From a bacterium (GTDB taxonomy: Bacteria; Vulcanimicrobiota; Vulcanimicrobiia; Vulcanimicrobiales; Vulcanimicrobiaceae): a DNA stretch of 13,111 nucleotides. The notes beneath the pieces are model-generated. The model ran no database searches. It had not been told where the DNA came from and saw only the letters and a program-made list of their open reading frames with translations. The DNA is taken from NCBI GenBank assembly GCA_021807065.1, contig JAKAPO010000036.1, positions 1 to 13,111 of the forward strand, given 5' to 3'. The translations under genes and the position numbers were made by a program. This document shows positions 12,846-13,111 of the stretch, in pieces; position 1 is the first letter of the stretch; each line of letters starts with the position of its first letter.

Positions 12846-13111
12846 CTAAGGAAAGTTTACCGAGCCTTCGATTTTTCCCAGGTGGACTTCGTTCTTATCG
12901 AAGTCCACGCTGATCGAACTGATCTTGAGCGTTTGGCCGCCGACGTGCAGGTAGCTGGGGTGGATCATCTGCAGCAGCTTGGCATTGTTTGACCATTCGA
13001 CATAATCGGTATCGAAAGACCGATGATAGGGATCGTCGAGCATCTGGATGTGCACCATGCCAACCGCGGTGAAATCGAGAGTCTGCGCATTGAGCGAGAC
13101 GTGGCGCGAGA
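12846..13111 (-). CDS. LptC-like LPS-export protein, C-terminal fragment
   Basis: The minus-strand frame is open from the window edge to a TAG at 12848-12846, giving the last 88 or so codons of a gene whose start lies outside. The visible part reads VSLNAQTLDFTAVGMVHIQM, then DTDYVEWSNNAKLLQMIHPSYLHVGGQTLKISSISVDFDKNEVHLGKIEGSVNF. This alternation of short strands fits the beta-jellyroll/OstA-like fold of LptC and LptA. The points of match are T-D-x-V-x-W, a Lys-x-L...P step, an 'I..GG..L....(S/G)..(V/F)D' turn and the closing L-x-x-x-x-G-x-V. LptC is the bitopic inner-membrane partner of LptBFG in lipopolysaccharide export. An LptA-type or other LPS-assembly domain is possible because the N-terminus is not visible. 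The call is by pattern, with moderate certainty. Confidence 0.6.
   Translation of the reverse strand, partial: SRHVSLNAQTLDFTAVGMVHIQMLDDPYHRSFDTDYVEWSNNAKLLQMIHPSYLHVGGQTLKISSISVDFDKNEVHLGKIEGSVNFP

Overview
The window looks like chromosomal DNA of a GC-rich, diderm bacterium. Coding is dense, genes often overlap by 4 bases, and NNG/NNC codons dominate. An LptC-like fragment at the right edge, a TonB-C-like secreted protein and a macroglobulin-like exported protein all point to an outer membrane. Overall flavour (four-domain S1 beside coaE and mutM, LEA-like KGG proteins, split pntAA/pntAB/pntB) suggests an uncultured soil or desert lineage such as Eremiobacterota (WPS-2). That placement is inference only, since no rRNA gene is present.

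Left block, minus strand (1-3262): an FAH-family enolase/hydrolase gene is followed by the proton-translocating NAD(P) transhydrogenase genes pntAA, pntAB and a 3'-truncated pntB. FAH and pntAA are 18 bases apart, and pntAB and pntB overlap by 3 bases. pntAA and pntAB are separated by 167 bases holding a long imperfect palindrome, which looks like a small mobile or REP/MITE-like element whose outer arm covers the pntAA stop codon.

Centre left, minus strand (3375-4023): a likely 54-residue zinc-ribbon protein overlaps the start of a secreted protein with a TonB-C-terminal-like domain. They diverge from the next block across about 80 bases.

Centre, plus strand (4105-12146): a compact run of six genes, probably one transcript. 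It encodes an exported macroglobulin-domain protein without a thioester, DNA polymerase I (5' nuclease and polymerase active sites intact, proofreading site degenerate), a secreted DUF192 protein, formamidopyrimidine-DNA glycosylase MutM, a four-domain ribosomal protein S1 and dephospho-CoA kinase. polA and mutM share base-excision repair: MutM removes oxidised purines, and Pol I fills the gap. S1 has no ATG/GTG/TTG where its conserved N-terminus begins.

Right end: two tandem plus-strand genes encode small hydrophilic KGG-repeat proteins (20-residue repeats resembling plant group-1 LEA/Em and Bacillus GsiB), preceded by a 154-base leader with several short palindromes. The second abuts, tail to tail with no spacer, the 3' end of a minus-strand LptC-like gene that runs out of the window. 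No tRNA, rRNA, CRISPR array or complete IS element was seen.
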